Below, one piece after another: positions 26,934 to 35,680 of a stretch of DNA of 64,000 nucleotides; positions within the stretch are counted from its first letter, which is position 1; the number at the start of each line of letters is the position of its first letter. The notes beneath the pieces were generated by a model. The model was not told the origin of the DNA. It did not search any database and saw nothing but the letters and a program-made list of their open reading frames with translations. Source of the DNA: JBBCJT01 sp037190665 (GTDB taxonomy: Bacteria > Pseudomonadota > Alphaproteobacteria > Acetobacterales > Acetobacteraceae). Location of the stretch: contig JBBCJT010000031.1 of the NCBI GenBank assembly GCA_037190665.1, positions 1 through 64,000 on the forward strand. Reading direction: 5' to 3'. Position numbers and translations under genes: made by a program.

Positions 26934-28072
26934 CGATTGAAGCACGGCGAGCTATCTCGGAACCTGCGCAGCGAATCCCCGTCTATCGCCCCGATCTGTC
27001 GGGCAATGAACGGCGCTACGTTCTTGAGTGTGTCGAGTCGAGCTGGATATCCTCTCTCGGCACGTTCATCTCCAAGTTCGAGGCGGCTGTCGCAGCTGCG
27101 ACCGGCTGCCCGCACGCAGTCAGTGTCTGCAATGGTACGGTCGCACTGCATCTCGCCCTGCATTGCCTCGATATCGGTCCGGGTGACGAGGTTATCGTTC
27201 CGACCTTCACCTATATCGCCTCGGTCAACACCATTGCCCAGACCGGCGCGACCCCGGTGTTCGCGGAGAGCCGGCGGGATGACTGGTTGCTTGACCCGAC
27301 GGACATCGAGCGGCGGATTACTCCTCGCACGAAGGCCATCCTTCCTGTCCATCTCTATGGGGCGGCGTGCGACATGGAGGCGATTCTTGCGATCGCGCGT
27401 AGGCATGGGCTGCGCGTCGTGGAGGATTGCGCGGAAGCACTTGGCACGAGGCTGCACGGCCGCCATGTCGGCACGTTCGGTGATGTCGGAACCTTTTCTT
27501 TCTTCGGCAACAAGACCGTCACCACCGGCGAGGGCGGCCTTGTCATCGCAGGAGATCCTGCGTTGGCTGCCCGGCTTCGCATAACAAAGGGCCAGGGACA
27601 GTCACTCACGCGGCGCTATTGGCATGAGGTCCTCGGTTTCAACTACCGCATGACCAATATCGCGGCGGCGATCGGTCTTGCGCAGATCGAGCGGCTGGAT
27701 GCTGTCCTTCGGCGCAAGCGGGAGATCGGGCGGCTCTATCGCGAACTGTCGGACACGCTGCCAGTGGAATTCCAGATACCGACCGTGGGGGTCGCCGGAT
27801 CGGACTGGCTGGTGAGTGTGCTGCTGCCGCGCGGCGTGGATCGCGAACGGCTGATGGAGCGGATGAGCGAGCGAGGGATCGAAACGCGGCCGGTATTCTT
27901 CTGCGCGCACACGATGCCGATGTATGCGCAAGGCGAGAGCTTCCCGATAGCTGAGGAGATCGCCGCCCGAGGCCTGTCACTGCCGAGCTATCCGCTACTA
28001 TCCAACGCGAATGTGAAGCGCGTCGTTGAGACTCTGGCAGATTCTCTTCGCGCGCAGGGCTTCAATGCATAG
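26930..28072 (+). CDS. DegT/DnrJ/EryC1/StrS sugar aminotransferase
   Basis: A 380-residue PLP aminotransferase that converts a nucleotide keto-sugar to an amino-sugar. PLP-site motifs are CNGTVALHLALHCL, VVEDCAEALGT and FGNKTVTTGEGG with Lys195 as Schiff-base lysine. VPTFTYIASVNTI and FNYRMTNIAAAIGLAQ resemble the perosamine synthetase (Per/RfbE) branch. With the PglD-like acetyltransferase this suggests an N-acetylated 4-amino-4,6-dideoxy sugar in the glycan; that is inference. Last gene of the forward operon. Confidence 0.92.
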   Translation: MTIEARRAISEPAQRIPVYRPDLSGNERRYVLECVESSWISSLGTFISKFEAAVAAATGCPHAVSVCNGTVALHLALHCLDIGPGDEVIVPTFTYIASVNTIAQTGATPVFAESRRDDWLLDPTDIERRITPRTKAILPVHLYGAACDMEAILAIARRHGLRVVEDCAEALGTRLHGRHVGTFGDVGTFSFFGNKTVTTGEGGLVIAGDPALAARLRITKGQGQSLTRRYWHEVLGFNYRMTNIAAAIGLAQIERLDAVLRRKREIGRLYRELSDTLPVEFQIPTVGVAGSDWLVSVLLPRGVDRERLMERMSERGIETRPVFFCAHTMPMYAQGESFPIAEEIAARGLSLPSYPLLSNANVKRVVETLADSLRAQGFNA

Positions 28073-28110
28073 TGCCGTCGGCACGAGTCTCTGACTGCTG
28101 CCGACGGTAC
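28072..28110. terminator. Hairpin downstream of the aminotransferase
   Basis: A 12-base inverted repeat (GTGCCGTCGGCA with TGCCGACGGTAC, one G-T pair) and a 15-base loop start at the last base of the aminotransferase stop. It lacks a T-tract but stands where the forward operon must end. The remaining 28,111-28,286 before the convergent gene shows nothing else; a 61-codon ORF there is not supported. Confidence 0.5.
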
Positions 28111-28286
28111 GAAGACGGCCTGTCGCTTGTGCGCGAGTCCCGTATGCGGAGGCGCGGATTCGGCGTCTGAAAGACGATGCCAGCGTCAGCCTCTCCTGCG
28201 CATTGCGATGAAATTGCCGAGCGCGATGCAGATCTGGATCAATGCGGCGGCGGCAGAATTGTGCCGTGGAGATTTTGTTCTGAGGA

Positions 28287-30575
28287 TCATGGCGCCTGAT
28301 CGGACGTCGTGATCGACAGCTCCCTGAGCCCAATCCCGAGGCGGCGGATATCTGCGTTCACACCGGCCGTTTTGGGGGTGGCTTCCGGTGTAACAATGAA
28401 GCGCAGGTAGAGATTGCCATCGCTGCCGATGAGTCCCGAAGGCAGCGCGATGCGAAGCTGTTGCATAGCGTCCCCCAACGTGTAGTCGAACTCGCCGCAG
28501 GGCTGCTCGTTGCACTCGATCTTCAGCGTGCGCCGAGGCACTTCGGGGCCGAGCATCATGTATGTGTCGAGCGACATGACGAGCGCGCCCGTTGGGGTAG
28601 GAGTGAGATGGAGGTGCAGGTGCGCGTCCCCATCCGTCCAGGTTCCTCCTGCCTCGGTTTCATGCCAGCCATCAAGTCTGCGAAGGCCGCTCGCGTTGTC
28701 GGATGTGAAGCTGAGTGGCGCGCTGCCGATCTGATAGGAAAGTGCAGGAAGGCTCTTGCGTACTTGTTCCTCCAACTTTCCCTGTTCGAGGGCGACAGAG
28801 AAGGCTGGTGCCACTCTGACCACCGCATAAGAGTGCCTGTTGACGATGCTGACGAAGCCGTTCGTTTCCAATTGTTCGATAACAGGCTGTACTGCGTCGC
28901 GCTTGGTCAGCGGCGTTGGCCACGACTCTATAAGCTGATCAAAAAAGGGAAGGATGACAGCGTCTGTCTGCCGCTGCGCCAAAAGCAGCAGGATGCGTTG
29001 CGTGATGTCAGCATCGATTCGGCCAGCAGGAGATTCTCTCAGGAGAGAAGGCCACGCTTCGCGTGCATGGTACAGATTCTTGTCCCCCCCGATGTTGTGG
29101 CTGCGGAAGCCGGCGGCGGGGGCGAGATAGTTGACCAGAAAATCGTTCCCATACGGAAGGAAGGTTACCATCTCACCCGGCTTCAAGGCGTGGCCCATGT
29201 CAGCAGCCAGTTCTCGATCGAGAGCCATGAAGCTGCGGCGGTGGTTGACGTTGTCCCGCCACGCTTGGCCCGGATGAGGGAGATTGGAAATGATCAGTAG
29301 TACGCCAATCAGCGACGCTGCCACGCGGCTCCAGCCTCTGGTGCAGCGCGCAAAGAGTAGGGTGACCAGTAGCCAGAACCCGAATCCAGCGAGCGCAACC
29401 CAACGATAGGCTGCGCGCATGGTTCTGAAACCAGGGACGTGCTCCGACAGCCAAGCGGTACCCGTGGGACCTAGCGCCAGTTCGGCTGCCATCGGCACGG
29501 CCATACCGACTACGTCGGGAGGGCGGGTCGAATAGAACTTGAATGATGGCCCGAGCGACAGGTAAATCCCAACCAAGGCGGTCAGAAGGGCTGCGGTGGC
29601 AGACCAATGCTTCGAACGGACAAAGAGCCAAGAACAAATTCCAAGTAAAGCAATTGGAAGAATAAAGCTTGTATCCCAAACAGACCCATCTGAGAAAAAG
29701 CGTCCATCATGCCTATATTCGCTTAGGCCTAGTCCATCCCATAACCATAAGACGCCTTTGGTAGGCACCAAGAGAAAAGATATATCTGCACCGTAGCTTC
29801 TAAACCAATCGATGGGATGAGAGTCGAATTCCGCTACTCCGATGTAGGCTGCATAAGCCACATAAGCGGAGGCGAAAGCGAGAAAATGCACAGGGAAAAC
29901 TATATATAAAAAATAAGTTCGGCGGACTCTTTCGGAAATAAATCCTATTAGTAAGAATATACTTGAACTCACTGCGAACATCATGAAGCTGTATCCGTCC
30001 ATAAAAACGGAAATTAAACACGATAAGAAATAGAATAAAATTGTTAATATTAGTTTGATTTTTTCCTTATATTCTAAATTTATAATTATAATTACAGGAA
30101 GAAAATAGAATGGAAGTAGAGAGAATCCTATTGCCAGCATCGTATATCCCGCGTGCCGCCATATGACGAGCATGCTCATCCAGAGCACGGCGGAGAGGAC
30201 CGCAAGATAGGGGCTAACCCCCGCACGGCGCGCGATTTGCCAAGCGGCAAGAAACGCAACCGTGGTCCATATGGCGACCATTGCGGAATACGCATCCGCG
30301 GGGTGAAGGCCCGCAGAAATCAGCAAGGCGACAGGGTAGGCGCCTGCCAAGCCAAATGCGATCCATGCGGGCTGGGGGGCACCGAAATGCGTGGCCGTAA
30401 GGCTCGGAGGGAAGCTGTCAGCGAAGGAGAGGGCGAAGCCGGCGCTCCACTGCGCCAGAAGGAACGCTGGCGAGGCTATACCCGGTAGTGCCCCGTAGAG
30501 CAGCAGGATAGCAGCGAGCGCGACGAAAAGTGCCGCGTAAGACCCCGCCGTTGGCTGCGATATAGGCTGATTCAT
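28287..30575 (-). CDS. Large multi-pass membrane protein, YfhO/GT-C-like
   Basis: A 762-residue protein with about 12 hydrophobic helices in the first 450 residues and a soluble C-terminal domain of about 300 residues rich in beta-strand (GTWTDGDAHLHLHLTPTPTG). This layout recalls YfhO-type and GT-C glycosyltransferases that use polyprenyl-phosphate sugars on the periplasmic side; no catalytic residues can be assigned. The middle (about 29,600-30,150) is strikingly AT-rich against GC-rich ends, as in a mosaic gene. Its start overlaps the stop of the flippase-like gene. Confidence 0.8.
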   Translation of the reverse strand: MNQPISQPTAGSYAALFVALAAILLLYGALPGIASPAFLLAQWSAGFALSFADSFPPSLTATHFGAPQPAWIAFGLAGAYPVALLISAGLHPADAYSAMVAIWTTVAFLAAWQIARRAGVSPYLAVLSAVLWMSMLVIWRHAGYTMLAIGFSLLPFYFLPVIIIINLEYKEKIKLILTILFYFLSCLISVFMDGYSFMMFAVSSSIFLLIGFISERVRRTYFLYIVFPVHFLAFASAYVAYAAYIGVAEFDSHPIDWFRSYGADISFLLVPTKGVLWLWDGLGLSEYRHDGRFFSDGSVWDTSFILPIALLGICSWLFVRSKHWSATAALLTALVGIYLSLGPSFKFYSTRPPDVVGMAVPMAAELALGPTGTAWLSEHVPGFRTMRAAYRWVALAGFGFWLLVTLLFARCTRGWSRVAASLIGVLLIISNLPHPGQAWRDNVNHRRSFMALDRELAADMGHALKPGEMVTFLPYGNDFLVNYLAPAAGFRSHNIGGDKNLYHAREAWPSLLRESPAGRIDADITQRILLLLAQRQTDAVILPFFDQLIESWPTPLTKRDAVQPVIEQLETNGFVSIVNRHSYAVVRVAPAFSVALEQGKLEEQVRKSLPALSYQIGSAPLSFTSDNASGLRRLDGWHETEAGGTWTDGDAHLHLHLTPTPTGALVMSLDTYMMLGPEVPRRTLKIECNEQPCGEFDYTLGDAMQQLRIALPSGLIGSDGNLYLRFIVTPEATPKTAGVNADIRRLGIGLRELSITTSDQAP

Positions 30576-31420
30576 ATCTTGTTACGTCCCAGCAGTGCCG
30601 CGAATGCAAAGAAGAGAACATCCCCGGCGATATTGACTATCCGTCCGAGAAGAATGGCAAACAGAACTTCCGGCTCAGGGCCGATTCCAACGAGCAGGAA
30701 CAGCAGCACGAATTCGCGCACGCCCAGCCCCGCCGGCGCACCGGGTGTCACCAGGCCGGCAAGCCATGCGAGCACGAAGGCGCCGATGACGGCCGGAACG
30801 AGAGTGATCGGCAGTCGTGCCTCCGGCACCGCGATCAGAAGGCAACCGACGAAAACCGCGCCCGAGATAGCAAGGAACAGCGCCTGCTCCCCCATCGCGA
30901 TGGCTACGCTGCGTGCGAGATACTTCCAGATCGCAACCACGACCGCCGCCAGCACGAGCGCAAACAACGCCGTCCCGACAGCAGCGTGTATCCACCCGAC
31001 GAGGCTGACGGCCAGCAGGCCGAAGATCGCCCCCGTCGCCGTGATGAGCCCGAACTCCCACAGCGTGGAGCGGGCCAATGCTCCGCCACCGTACCCCGCG
31101 GCCATCCCGATCGCCTGCCGGCCGGCAAGATGGAAGATGTTGCCGGGGACGTACTTCGCGAGCTGCGAGACGCCGTAGGCATGGACTGCCCAGTTGCGGG
31201 TGGTCTGTTGCCGGCAGAAGGCGAGCAGATTTCGCCATGCGAGGGCGAGCAGGATGTTCGCCACCCCGTAGAGCACCGCGAGGACCGCCAGCGCCGCAAG
31301 GCGCGCAGACGATATCTGGGCCAGATCGATCCCCGCGGCGTGCTCGCGCAGGCGAAGGAAGACGAATACCCCGCCGGCGATAGCCAGGATGCCGCCGGCC
31401 CAATGAAGCAAGCGTTTCAT
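30572..31420 (-). CDS. Lysylphosphatidylglycerol synthase-TM / flippase-like membrane protein
   Basis: A 282-residue protein with about eight hydrophobic helices, matching the UPF0104/AglD-type TM domain: LAWRNLLAFC, the SQLAKYVPGNIFHLAGRQAI segment and the late GAPAGLGVREFVLLFLL motif are typical. Members accompany glycosyltransferases and are thought to help move or present lipid-linked sugars. It overlaps the next gene by 4 bases (ATGA) and follows a methyltransferase, all on the minus strand. Confidence 0.88.
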   Translation of the reverse strand: MKRLLHWAGGILAIAGGVFVFLRLREHAAGIDLAQISSARLAALAVLAVLYGVANILLALAWRNLLAFCRQQTTRNWAVHAYGVSQLAKYVPGNIFHLAGRQAIGMAAGYGGGALARSTLWEFGLITATGAIFGLLAVSLVGWIHAAVGTALFALVLAAVVVAIWKYLARSVAIAMGEQALFLAISGAVFVGCLLIAVPEARLPITLVPAVIGAFVLAWLAGLVTPGAPAGLGVREFVLLFLLVGIGPEPEVLFAILLGRIVNIAGDVLFFAFAALLGRNKI

Positions 31421-31427
31421 CGATGGC

Positions 31428-32072
31428 CTAGCCGGGTGGGTTCCTCGTGCGGCACAGCGCCATGGTCCATGGAACAGGAGACCGGACCTCGATCACATCG
31501 AAATATCTCGATACGAGTTCGACCAATCCGGCCTTCGACCAGTGCTGGATATGCCCTTCGGTGTTTCCGAGCGACCGCAGATATTTTCCGCGAGCCATGT
31601 TCAGGATGCGCCACAACGGCTCCCGCGGCACGCTGACGATCAGATGGCGGGTGACGACCGTTTGCAGGACCTGCAGGGCGGCTTCCGGACGTTCCAGATG
31701 CTCCAGCACTTCGCAGCAGATGATGCAGTCGGCGGCATCGGCGGGATGTTCCAGATCATAGATGCTCTTCGTCGTGAAGATATCCGCGGGAATGCCCGCG
31801 GCCCGCGCGTTGGAGCGGGCAATGTCTATGACTTTCGACGAGAAATCGCTTCCACGGGCATCGATGCCCGCCCGCTTCCACTGGCTTGTCCAGTAGCCTT
31901 CCCCGCAGCCCACCTCGTGGATCGTCTTGGGGTCGGCAAGGCGGACGAGTTCGGACAGGCTGCCCGAGAAACCCTTCATGAGATGACGCACGATCGGGTT
32001 ACGCGACCCGTACTTGTCGAAAACATTGCCGACGGCGATGTCGTCTTCCGTCAGTCCGCCCGCGATCCTCAT
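31428..32072 (-). CDS. Class I SAM-dependent methyltransferase
   Basis: A 214-residue UbiG-like methyltransferase: HEVGCGEGYWTSQW is SAM motif I, GSDFSSKVIDIARSNA is motif II and ICCEVLEHLERPEAALQVL is the post-motif region. The N-terminus (FDKYGSRNPIVRHLMKGF) is typical of small methyltransferases found beside dolichyl-phosphate-mannose-synthase-like GT2 genes. The target may be a lipid-linked sugar. It lies between the GT2 and the flippase-like gene. Confidence 0.87.
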   Translation of the reverse strand: MRIAGGLTEDDIAVGNVFDKYGSRNPIVRHLMKGFSGSLSELVRLADPKTIHEVGCGEGYWTSQWKRAGIDARGSDFSSKVIDIARSNARAAGIPADIFTTKSIYDLEHPADAADCIICCEVLEHLERPEAALQVLQTVVTRHLIVSVPREPLWRILNMARGKYLRSLGNTEGHIQHWSKAGLVELVSRYFDVIEVRSPVPWTMALCRTRNPPG

Positions 32073-32100
32073 ATCGTGCTCCGCCCGAACATTCCGCCCA

Positions 32101-33039
32101 TCACGTCTGGTTCTGAGCCTTCTGCATGTATCGCACCTCCTCCAGCAATTTGCGGTTCGCGGCGAGAAGGTCGGCGATGAAGGCGATCAGGATGGTCTGG
32201 AAACCCATGCCGAGCAGGATGCTGCCGAGGATGAGGGATTGCACATGACCCTGGCCGCTGCCCTCAAGGTAGAACCATAGGAAGCGCAGCCCGATCAGCG
32301 TGCCGGCGGCGAAGAGGATCGCCCCGATCGTCCCGAAGAAGCGGAACGGCCGGTAAATGACGAAGATGCGGACGATCGTCGCGATGGAACGGCGCAGATA
32401 GGAGGGAATGCTCCTGACCAGCCGGGAAGGGCGCAGGTCCCCGTTCACGCGGACCGGCACCGACACGATCGGAATGCCGCGCTGCCCGGCCTGGATGATG
32501 GTCTCCAGCGTGTAGGTATAGTCGTTGAACACGATCAATTGCTGCGCCGCGCGGCGGGAGATCGCGCGGAAGCCGCTCGGCGCATCCGGGATGTCCGTCT
32601 TGCTCACGAAGCGGACGACCCAGCTTCCGAACTTCTGCAGGGCTTTCTTGACGGGCGAGAAATGCTCGATCGTGGCAATCGGACGCGCGCCGACGACGAC
32701 GTCCGCACTGCCCGCGAGGATGGGCGCGACCAGGGTAGGAATATCCGCGGCGTTGTACTGGTTGTCGGCGTCCGTGTTGACGATCACGTCGGCGCCGAGA
32801 CGCTGGCAGGCGTCCAGTCCAGTCATGAAGGCGCGTGCGAGCCCCAGATTGACGCTGTGGCGCACCACATGATCCACGCCGCCGGCGCGCGCGATCGCCG
32901 AGGTCTCGTCGCTGCTGCCATCGTCGATGACCAGCCACTCAACGCTGTCAAAGCCAGCGACGTGCCGGGGCAGTTCAGACAGCGCCACGGCTAGTGTTTC
33001 GGCCTCGTTATAGCAGGGGATCTGGATGATCAGTTTCAT
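32101..33039 (-). CDS. GT2 glycosyltransferase, dolichyl-phosphate-mannose synthase-like, with C-terminal membrane helices
   Basis: A 312-residue GT2 enzyme: IPCYNEAETLAVAL, VIDDGSSDET, and NTDADNQY as the metal-binding DXD region. It then has two hydrophobic helices (FGTIGAILFAAGTLIG and SLILGSILLGMGFQTIL) and a basic tail. Such enzymes load a sugar onto polyprenyl phosphate for use outside the membrane, which would feed the YfhO/GT-C-like protein downstream. The ATG at 33039 was taken; the frame upstream to 33204 has no family residues. First gene of the reverse operon. Confidence 0.9.
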   Translation of the reverse strand: MKLIIQIPCYNEAETLAVALSELPRHVAGFDSVEWLVIDDGSSDETSAIARAGGVDHVVRHSVNLGLARAFMTGLDACQRLGADVIVNTDADNQYNAADIPTLVAPILAGSADVVVGARPIATIEHFSPVKKALQKFGSWVVRFVSKTDIPDAPSGFRAISRRAAQQLIVFNDYTYTLETIIQAGQRGIPIVSVPVRVNGDLRPSRLVRSIPSYLRRSIATIVRIFVIYRPFRFFGTIGAILFAAGTLIGLRFLWFYLEGSGQGHVQSLILGSILLGMGFQTILIAFIADLLAANRKLLEEVRYMQKAQNQT

Positions 33040-33311
33040 GATGGAAGTCGTCCTCGCCGAGAGCGTCGTATACCAATGGCGCGATTCTCTTTTGACGCAT
33101 GCCGGGGGGAGGGACGCGTCAGGCGCCTGAGGGCGGATAAAGGCCCACGGACTATTCATCCCTGCGCCTGATTCGTTTGTGCGGTTCGGGAAGGGGAAGC
33201 GCAAGCGCGACTGAGCAGCGAAGCTGCTGGACGATCCCTGTATCGTGACAACGATCAGCCGGGATCAGCGGCCTGCTGCGCGTGGTGCCCGGTTTGCGGC
33301 CGGGGATGACC

Positions 33312-33344
33312 ACAAGAAAAAGCCCCCCGGAATTTCCGGGGGGC
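33312..33344 (-). terminator. Rho-independent terminator (minus strand)
   Basis: A 9-base perfect GC-rich stem (GCCCCCCGG with CCGGGGGGC, loop AATTT on the plus strand), which on the minus strand is followed directly by TTTTTCTT. It is 240 bases beyond the LysR stop and about 270 bases before the GT2 start, so it would end a transcript covering the hairpin-rich region to its right. Confidence 0.8.
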
Positions 33345-33520
33345 AAGGATACAGGGAGGCTTCACGTCTGGGAGACGAAGGGGTCAGAGACCCCACTTCC
33401 CAATCCTCGCGGACTGGGAACCGAGCGGCGGTGCGGGGCACCGCCAAAGCAATCCGATGACCAGAAGGTATGGTCGGGATCGCTTTGCTGCTACCGCGAA
33501 AAGCCCAGCCCAATCATGCA
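33345..33520 (-). ncRNA. Candidate structured non-coding RNA or leader
   Basis: No credible gene in 33,040-33,582. Between 33,365 and 33,490 at least five perfect or near-perfect hairpins are packed end to end: CGTCT/AGACG (33365-33377), GGGGTC/GACCCC (33380-33394), TTCCCA/TGGGAA (33397-33420), GGCGGTG/CACCGCC (33427-33445), and a long one around a GACCA/TGGTC core (33446-33484). They end in a clear minus-strand terminator. It does not match 6S RNA, 4.5S RNA or tmRNA as far as can be judged by eye. It could be a small RNA, or an attenuating leader of the GT2 operon downstream. Boundaries at the right are approximate. Confidence 0.4.
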
Positions 33521-33582
33521 CCGCGCGCATGCATCTTTATGAAACCCTGCGTGAATCACGCAGCAACCGAATTGTATGCCTC

Positions 33583-34467
33583 TCACGCCATTTCCGTCAG
33601 CCGCGCGAGCAGGAAGTCACGGAACACCGCCACGCGTTTCGAGGACCGCAACTCGTCCGGATACACGAAGTACGCGTCGGTCTTGGGTGCCTTCAGCTCG
33701 GGCAGGATGCGCACCAGCCCTTCCGTGTCGCGCACGAGGTAATCGGGCAGGGCGGCGATGCCGATCCCGGCGGTCACCGCGGCCAGCAGGGCCTGGAAGG
33801 AGTTCACCTCGAAGATCGGCCGGCGCGTGCTGCCGGTGCGGCGGCCCGCTTCCAGCAGCCAGTTGATGTCGTCGATCGGCGAGCGGTAGTCGCCCCAGCT
33901 CACCAGCCGGTGCGTGTCCAGATCCTCGGCGCGCTCGGGCATGCCGTGCGTCTTCAGATAGGCGGGGCTCGCGAACACGCCCCAGTTGATCGTCATCAGG
34001 TGGCGCTGCACCAGATCGGGCTGCTTCGGCGCATGCATGCGGATGGCGACATCCGCCTCCCGCATCGCGAGGTCGAGGTCCGAGTCGTCGAGCAGCAGCG
34101 TCACCGTCACGTCCGGATGCGCGTCCAGGAAGTCCTTCATCCGCGGCGCGAGCCAGGACGCCCCGAAGCCGGTGGTGGTGGTCACCTTCAGCTTGCCGGT
34201 GGGTTTCTCCTTGCTCTCGGTCAGCAGGGCCTCGGTCATGGCGAGCTTGGCGAACACCTCGCGGACCGTGCGGTTCAGGGTCTCGCCCTGCTCGGTCAGG
34301 ATCAGCCCGCGCGCGTGCCGGTGGAACAGCGGCACCTGCAGTGCGTCCTCCAGCGCCGAGATCTGGCGGCTGACCGCGGACTGGCTGAGGTTCAGCGTCT
34401 CGCCGGCATGGGTGAACGACCCCGCCTCGGCAACCGCGTGAAACACACGCAGCTTGTCCCAGTCCAT
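33583..34467 (-). CDS. LysR-family transcriptional regulator near trxB
   Basis: A 294-residue LysR-type regulator: winged helix-turn-helix in MDWDKLRVFHAVAEAGSFTH through GLILTEQG, then an effector domain with FGASWLAPRMKDFLDAHPDV and ADVAIRMHAPKQPDLV. It lies downstream of trxB on the same strand with Lrp divergent from trxB; this Lrp-trxB-LysR order is common in alphaproteobacteria. Target genes cannot be read from the sequence. The 152 bases between it and trxB hold nothing clear. Confidence 0.93.
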   Translation of the reverse strand: MDWDKLRVFHAVAEAGSFTHAGETLNLSQSAVSRQISALEDALQVPLFHRHARGLILTEQGETLNRTVREVFAKLAMTEALLTESKEKPTGKLKVTTTTGFGASWLAPRMKDFLDAHPDVTVTLLLDDSDLDLAMREADVAIRMHAPKQPDLVQRHLMTINWGVFASPAYLKTHGMPERAEDLDTHRLVSWGDYRSPIDDINWLLEAGRRTGSTRRPIFEVNSFQALLAAVTAGIGIAALPDYLVRDTEGLVRILPELKAPKTDAYFVYPDELRSSKRVAVFRDFLLARLTEMA

Positions 34468-34619
34468 GCCTGCCGCACTCCCTCTCGGCCCGTCAGGGCC
34501 GTTCCTGCCGGTGAATTCATGCGTTTATAGCGGGGCTGGGCCGCGTCGCCAGCGGCAAACACAGAATTATCCGCAAGATAGGGGCCGCGGACCGGCGGGG
34601 CGTTGCCCCGCCGCCACGG

Positions 34620-35588
34620 TCATTCGGCGGCGAGGGCGGGTGCCTCGTCCTGCGCGGCGAGCCATTTCTCCGCCTCCAGCGCGGCCATGCAGCCGGTGCC
34701 GGCGGCCGTGACGGCCTGACGGAACACCTTGTCCTGCACGTCGCCGGCGGCGAACACGCCCTCGACGCTGGTGCGGGTGGACCCGGTGACGGTGGTCACG
34801 TAGCCCTCCCCATCCATGGCCACCTGGCCCTGGAAGATCGCGGTGGTCGGGCTGTGGCCGATGGCGATGAACACGCCGTCGGTCGGCATCTCGCTGACCG
34901 CGCCGCTCAGCGTGTCGCGCAGCCGCACGCCGGTGGCCACCGGGGGCGTGCCCGCGGACAGGATGTCCTCCACCACCGTGTTCCAGACCACCTTGATCTT
35001 GGGGTGCGCGAACAGCCGCTTCTGCAGGATCTTCTCCGCCCGCAGCGAATCGCGCCGGTGGATCAGCGTGACCTCGCTCGCGTGGTGGGTCAGGTACAGC
35101 GCCTCCTCCACCGCGGTATTGCCGCCGCCGACGACCACCACCCGCTTGCCGCGATAGAAGAACCCGTCACAGGTGGCACAGGCGGACACGCCGAACCCGG
35201 CCAGCGCGCGTTCCGCCGGCAGGCCCAGCCAGCGCGCCTGCGCGCCGGTCGCGATGATCACGGAATCGGCAAGGTAGACGTCCCCGCCGTCGCCCGTGAC
35301 CCGGAAGGGGCGGCGGGTGAAATCCACCGATACCGCCGTGTCGTGTACGATCCGCGTGCCGACATGGGCCGCCTGGGCGGCCATCTGCTCCATCAGCCAC
35401 GGCCCCTGGATCGTCTCCGCGAAGCCCGGATAGTTCTCCACGTCCGTGGTGATGGTGAGTTGCCCGCCCGGCTGCAGGCCGGACAGCAGCACCGGTTCCA
35501 GGCTGGCGCGGGCGGCGTAGATGGCGGCCGTGTAGCCGGCGGGGCCCGCGCCGATGATCAGCACGCGGGTGCGATGGGTTTCGGACAT
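34620..35588 (-). CDS. trxB: Thioredoxin-disulfide reductase
   Basis: A 322-residue flavoenzyme that reduces thioredoxin with NADPH. Motifs in order: FAD-binding IIGAGPAGYTAAIYAARA, redox-active CATC at residues 137-140, NADPH-binding VVVGGGNTAVEEALYL, and the C-terminal GVFAAGDVQDKVFRQAVTAAG. The ATG at 35588 gives the standard N-terminus; the frame continues upstream without family residues. It is divergent from the Lrp-family regulator across 92 bases. Confidence 0.96.
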   Translation of the reverse strand: MSETHRTRVLIIGAGPAGYTAAIYAARASLEPVLLSGLQPGGQLTITTDVENYPGFAETIQGPWLMEQMAAQAAHVGTRIVHDTAVSVDFTRRPFRVTGDGGDVYLADSVIIATGAQARWLGLPAERALAGFGVSACATCDGFFYRGKRVVVVGGGNTAVEEALYLTHHASEVTLIHRRDSLRAEKILQKRLFAHPKIKVVWNTVVEDILSAGTPPVATGVRLRDTLSGAVSEMPTDGVFIAIGHSPTTAIFQGQVAMDGEGYVTTVTGSTRTSVEGVFAAGDVQDKVFRQAVTAAGTGCMAALEAEKWLAAQDEAPALAAE

Positions 35589-35680
35589 GGTGCGTACGAT
35601 ACCGGCCTTCGCGGGCCGGTTCAAAGTCGGCACGGATTCGCACTTGCTGGGCCGGGGGGGCGCAATGATATTGCGCGGCG

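Noticed and set aside
28127..28312. 61-codon ORF between the two convergent glycan operons
   Set aside because: No ribosome site, overlaps the end of the convergent membrane-protein gene, no recognisable features.
33365..33520. 6S RNA, 4.5S RNA or CRISPR-like array
   Set aside because: The hairpins are all different in sequence, there is no long central-bulge helix as in 6S RNA, and there is no repeat-spacer periodicity.
33245..33542. Several 60-86-codon ORFs across the hairpin-rich gap
   Set aside because: Products are basic and low complexity; the region is better explained by RNA structure and a terminator.
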